Assembly (NCBI GenBank): GCA_030613225.1
Contig: JAUWMJ010000115.1
Coordinates: forward strand, 1 to 8,029
Direction: 5' to 3'
Source: Desulfobacterales bacterium
GTDB taxonomy: Bacteria > Desulfobacterota > Desulfobacteria > Desulfobacterales > JAUWMJ01
DNA length: 8,029 bases
A program made the translations under genes and the position numbers. Shown here in pieces: positions 7,071-8,029 of this stretch; the first letter of the stretch is position 1; each line of letters begins with the position of its first letter. The notes beneath the pieces were generated by a model that worked only from the letters and a program-made list of their open reading frames with translations, did no database searches and had not been told where the DNA came from.

Positions 7071-7123
7071 GGGACATCCGTGCAGAGATTGCATTGGCAA
7101 TGCACATTCTGCACGAATGTCCC
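7071..7123. repeat. 53-bp REP-like palindrome between convergent genes
   Basis: GGGACAT at the left end and ATGTCCC at the right close a long stem that includes CGTGCAGA/TCTGCACG and TGCATT/AATGCA around the centre at 7097. There is one mismatch and one 3-nt internal loop. CTATTAC follows. Near-complete palindromes of this kind are typical targets of RAYT transposases, and GGGACATCC recurs beside the RAYT remnant (690-698). It could also block read-through between the two converging genes. Confidence 0.6.
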
Positions 7124-7162
7124 CTATTACGGGAAGATTATAAGACGTCTACCAAATCACAT

Positions 7163-7621
7163 TTATCTAGAATGTAGCACTTTTAACTTCGCATCGATCA
7201 GTTGATCGTGAGAAAGGCGCAGCAACTTTTTAAGCTTGTTCATTAGGTAGTGTTCGTATTGATCCATTTTTCCGTCTACATAGACAATCCGCCACAAAGT
7301 TTCAATGATTTCAATTTTTTCTTCATTTGAATAATTCTCATTTATCAGTCTGGCAAATTGCCATAAATCGACACTTTCTTCCAGTTCCTTTTCAGCCTCC
7401 GCAATCAGGGCATCGGCATGCTCCTGAGATAAGCTGTATTTTTCTTTTAGAATCGATATAATTGTTTCCATCTCCTCTTGAGTAAACTTTTCATCTATAC
7501 GCGCTATTTCCACGAACAAAGCACAGGTCGCTACGCATATGTCGTGATCCGTTTTCTGGGCGGTGGTCTTGGTTCTGTCTTCTGTGCCTTTACTAAAAAA
7601 ACGCTTTATAATATCGAGCAT
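7163..7621 (-). CDS. TerB-like (tellurite-resistance TerB family) protein
   Basis: A 152-aa, mostly helical acidic protein. Two TerB repeats of the pattern A-x-x-D-x-x-(F/M)-x-x-x-E are visible: VEIARIDEKFTQEEMETI (residues 37-54, D43, E49, E50) and VYVDGKMDQYEHYLMNKL (113-130, D116, E123). The acidic clusters could bind metal, as proposed for TerB. The size and the short charged N-terminus fit the stand-alone cytoplasmic TerB-like family (COG4103 type) rather than TerB of the ter operon; no terA/C/D/E gene is nearby, so tellurite resistance should not be assumed. The start at 7621 is supported by AAGGAG with GGAG 8 nt upstream (7633-7630). It is transcribed toward the ATPase gene and appears to be alone. 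The biological role is unknown. Confidence 0.88.
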   Translation of the reverse strand: MLDIIKRFFSKGTEDRTKTTAQKTDHDICVATCALFVEIARIDEKFTQEEMETIISILKEKYSLSQEHADALIAEAEKELEESVDLWQFARLINENYSNEEKIEIIETLWRIVYVDGKMDQYEHYLMNKLKKLLRLSHDQLIDAKLKVLHSR

Positions 7622-7629
7622 TTTATTTT

Positions 7630-7633
7630 CTCC
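7630..7633 (-). promoter_or_regulatory. ribosome binding site of the TerB-like gene
   Basis: On the minus strand AAAAAAGGAG followed by 8 nt and ATG: the best Shine-Dalgarno in the window, fixing the 152-aa start. No clear sigma-70 promoter was found in the AT-rich DNA behind it (to 7760). Confidence 0.75.
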
Positions 7634-7760
7634 TTTTTTAAAATCCTACTGGAATAACTACACATATTACAAACAAAACACTAACCCGCATTTCTCATGA
7701 AGAATTTATCCTACAATAAATCATAAATTAACTGCAATATCAATTAAATACATAAATTAT

Positions 7761-7847
7761 CTCAGGGTAAATTCTACGTTTATCCGGCATTCCGCAAGGC
7801 ATGGGCTACCAATTATTCCTTATCCACTTTAAAGGTTCAGAGAGAGG
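7761..7847 (+). repeat. dispersed repeat, copy 3 (partial, ~87 bp)
   Basis: Matches the middle of copies 1 and 2, from CTCAGGGTAAA through TTCTACGTTTATCCGGCAT, CCGCAAGGC, ATTCCTTATCC and AAAGGTTCAGAGAGAGG, in the same orientation. The left arm of the hairpin has diverged (GGGTAAAT), while the right arm GTTTATCC is intact. Both outer parts of the longer repeat are missing. This fits a decayed copy. Confidence 0.8.
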
Positions 7848-7877
7848 TTCGCCCAAAATCCTTTCCAAAATCCAATC

Positions 7878-7906
7878 TTGACAATAAAGCCACTTTAAGG
7901 TATCTT
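7878..7906 (+). promoter_or_regulatory. sigma-70-like promoter reading rightward out of the window
   Basis: A perfect TTGACA (7878-7883), a 17-nt spacer and TATCTT (7901-7906, 4 of 6). No open frame of note follows before the window ends at 8029, so it might serve a gene or RNA beyond it. A 12-bp perfect palindrome TCAACCGGTTGA (7971-7982) set between GGGAT and GCCC lies downstream. The rest of 7848-8029 shows no gene. Confidence 0.4.
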
Positions 7907-8029
7907 AATCACACTCGCCTGTATGCTAATGAAAATTGTCGTTTTTTTATACCCCACTACATATTGGGATTCAACCGGTTGAGCCCTTTGTAAAACGTCA
8001 CTTTTCGAACTCGCCGGTTATAGTGCACA

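Overview
This 8-kb window looks like an accessory region of an AT-rich bacterial chromosome. Short genes sit between repeat and mobile-element debris. A RAYT/IS200-like transposase remnant, a MITE, three copies of a dispersed repeat, REP-like palindromes, an archaeal-type ATPase gene, two PD-(D/E)XK-like genes and a DUF3800 gene together suggest a repeat-rich Gram-negative such as a sulfate-reducing Desulfobacterota. That placement is inference: there is no rRNA or core marker gene here.

Layout: (1) 1-660, the 5' part of a REP-associated tyrosine transposase gene ends in two in-frame stops, and a complete YfcD-like Nudix hydrolase gene starts at the next codon. (2) 661-1459 has no gene. It holds copy 1 of a ~273-bp dispersed repeat (780-1052), small hairpins, and a 204-bp MITE with 29-bp inverted ends and a CTTAG target duplication (1172-1385). 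(3) 1460-3395, two consecutive genes, each with a PD-(D/E)XK-type core (a 416-aa protein with a large extra C-terminal part, then a 223-aa protein), form a candidate nuclease pair. (4) 3687-4923, a DUF3800 (RNase H-like) gene overlaps by 8 bp a gene for a small basic protein that resembles BECR/RelE-fold nucleases. Converging on its stop codon, on the minus strand, lies what looks like a complete small-RNA gene: TTGACA promoter, ~75-nt structured body, and a hairpin plus T-rich terminator (4918-5028). (5) 4995-5772 holds repeat copy 2 (5157-5430) and an extended -10 promoter. (6) 5773-6917, an archaeal-type AAA ATPase gene is broken by a perfect 20-bp tandem duplication; removing one unit restores a 374-codon frame. 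(7) Two palindromes (6928-6964 and 7071-7123) lie between this gene and a convergent minus-strand TerB-like gene (7163-7621). (8) 7622-8029 holds a partial repeat copy 3 and a consensus-like promoter that may serve something beyond the window.

The most interesting candidate system is the DUF3800 / BECR-like protein / convergent structured-RNA module at 3687-5028. Conserved RNA motifs near DUF3800 genes have been described by comparative genomics, and this arrangement would fit, though the function is unknown. The two PD-(D/E)XK genes next to it, both modules lying between direct repeats 1 and 2, give a small defence-island-like cassette. No gene here has a function proven by the sequence alone.
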